A stretch of 6,139 nucleotides of DNA from an uncultured Lachnospira sp. (GTDB lineage: Bacteria > Bacillota > Clostridia > Lachnospirales > Lachnospiraceae), in assembly GCA_900772425.1 (NCBI GenBank), contig CAAHEK010000255.1, forward strand, positions 1 through 6,139. Reading direction: 5' to 3'. This document shows, one piece after another, positions 5,768-6,139 of this stretch. How positions within the stretch are numbered: the stretch's first letter is position 1; every line of letters begins with the position of its first letter. The translations under genes and the position numbers were made by a program. Under the pieces are notes generated by a model that was not told the DNA's origin, did no database searches, and saw only the letters and a program-made list of their open reading frames with translations.

Positions 5768-6139
5768 TTATTCCTCCAATCCCAATCTGTCCTTCACCAT
5801 CATAAGCCTGTCATCAAACTGATTTGCAAATGAAATGCTTTTGCTGTAAGGTGTCTGATAAAATGTTTTTAAAATAAACTTATTAAGGATTCTGACCTGC
5901 TCATCGTTAAGTCCTGTCATTGAACGCTGAATCTGTTTTAAAAACTTATGCCATTTGACAACAAAAGCATTATATTCGCTTATACCTGTTATACCAAGCC
6001 ATTTTTTCACCTTTATCTTGGTAAGATTATCCTTATGGCACTGACCTTTTTGCAGTATATACTTAAAATGCTCATCATCCTCCCAGTATCTGCCTAACGG
6101 AAATAATCTGCAAATCCCCGGTCTTATATTGTGTATTGA
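5768..6139 (-). CDS. YkgJ-family cysteine-cluster protein, C-terminal part (5' end off the right edge)
   Basis: The frame is open from base 6139 to the TAA at 5770-5768, giving 123 visible residues. A GTG at 6010 could be taken as a start for an 80-residue protein, but coding sequence clearly continues upstream: the 43 residues before it include RPGICRLFPLGRYWED and a second Cys in KGQCHKDN, with codons at 6112-6110 and 6040-6038. This RPxxCRxFPLGR pattern is the C-terminal half of the CxxCxxxxCC family (YkgJ, PF03692), proposed to bind zinc or iron; the N-terminal cysteines should lie beyond the window. The remainder, with KVKKWLG and WHKFLKQIQ, resembles the longer clostridial members. The biochemical role is unknown. 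It sits directly before lgt with a single base between them and supplies the lgt ribosome binding site. Confidence 0.85.
   Translation of the reverse strand, partial: SIHNIRPGICRLFPLGRYWEDDEHFKYILQKGQCHKDNLTKIKVKKWLGITGISEYNAFVVKWHKFLKQIQRSMTGLNDEQVRILNKFILKTFYQTPYSKSISFANQFDDRLMMVKDRLGLEE

Overview
The window is AT-rich, gene-dense bacterial DNA, most likely from an anaerobic Firmicute of class Clostridia and probably a Lachnospiraceae-type gut organism. This is inferred from low-GC codon use, strong Gram-positive AGGAG/GGAGG ribosome binding sites, an ABC amino-acid importer whose binding protein is fused to its permease, a clostridial-type Lgt (GRIGCFLAGCCYG signature) and a YkgJ-family protein placed directly before lgt. 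No species can be named from sequence alone.

Layout. (1) 1-984, minus strand: a membrane protein with four predicted helices and a long N/Q/Y/P-rich tail that ends in 45-bp tandem repeats; its 3' end lies beyond the left edge. (2) 985-1188: a very AT-rich divergent promoter region. (3) 1189-3460, plus strand: a two-gene operon for a polar amino-acid ABC importer, made of a lipoprotein/permease fusion and an ATPase, overlapping by 11 bp. (4) 3461-3716: no gene, but a striking 231-bp dyad (3470-3700) with perfect 28-bp ends, a second imperfect 27-bp stem and three internal hairpins, between the convergent stop codons. (5) 6139-3717, minus strand: a YkgJ-family cysteine-cluster protein (5' end beyond the right edge), lgt, and an MFS transporter, with a 1-bp gap between the first two and 81 coding-strand codons of overlap nowhere; the MFS gene follows lgt by 82 noncoding bases.

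How the parts relate. The ABC fusion protein carries a lipobox (Cys32), so it is a predicted substrate of Lgt, encoded in the same window on the other strand; this is a general cell function and no specific regulatory link is implied. The MFS protein is a second, independent transporter of unknown substrate.

The two most notable points are: (a) the solute-binding part of the ABC fusion appears to be circularly permuted, with lobe-2 sequence first and lobe-1 sequence second, yet with all the usual ligand-contact motifs present; and (b) the large structured palindromic element at 3470-3700, which could be a MITE-like repeat, a structured RNA, an elaborate bidirectional terminator, or more than one of these.
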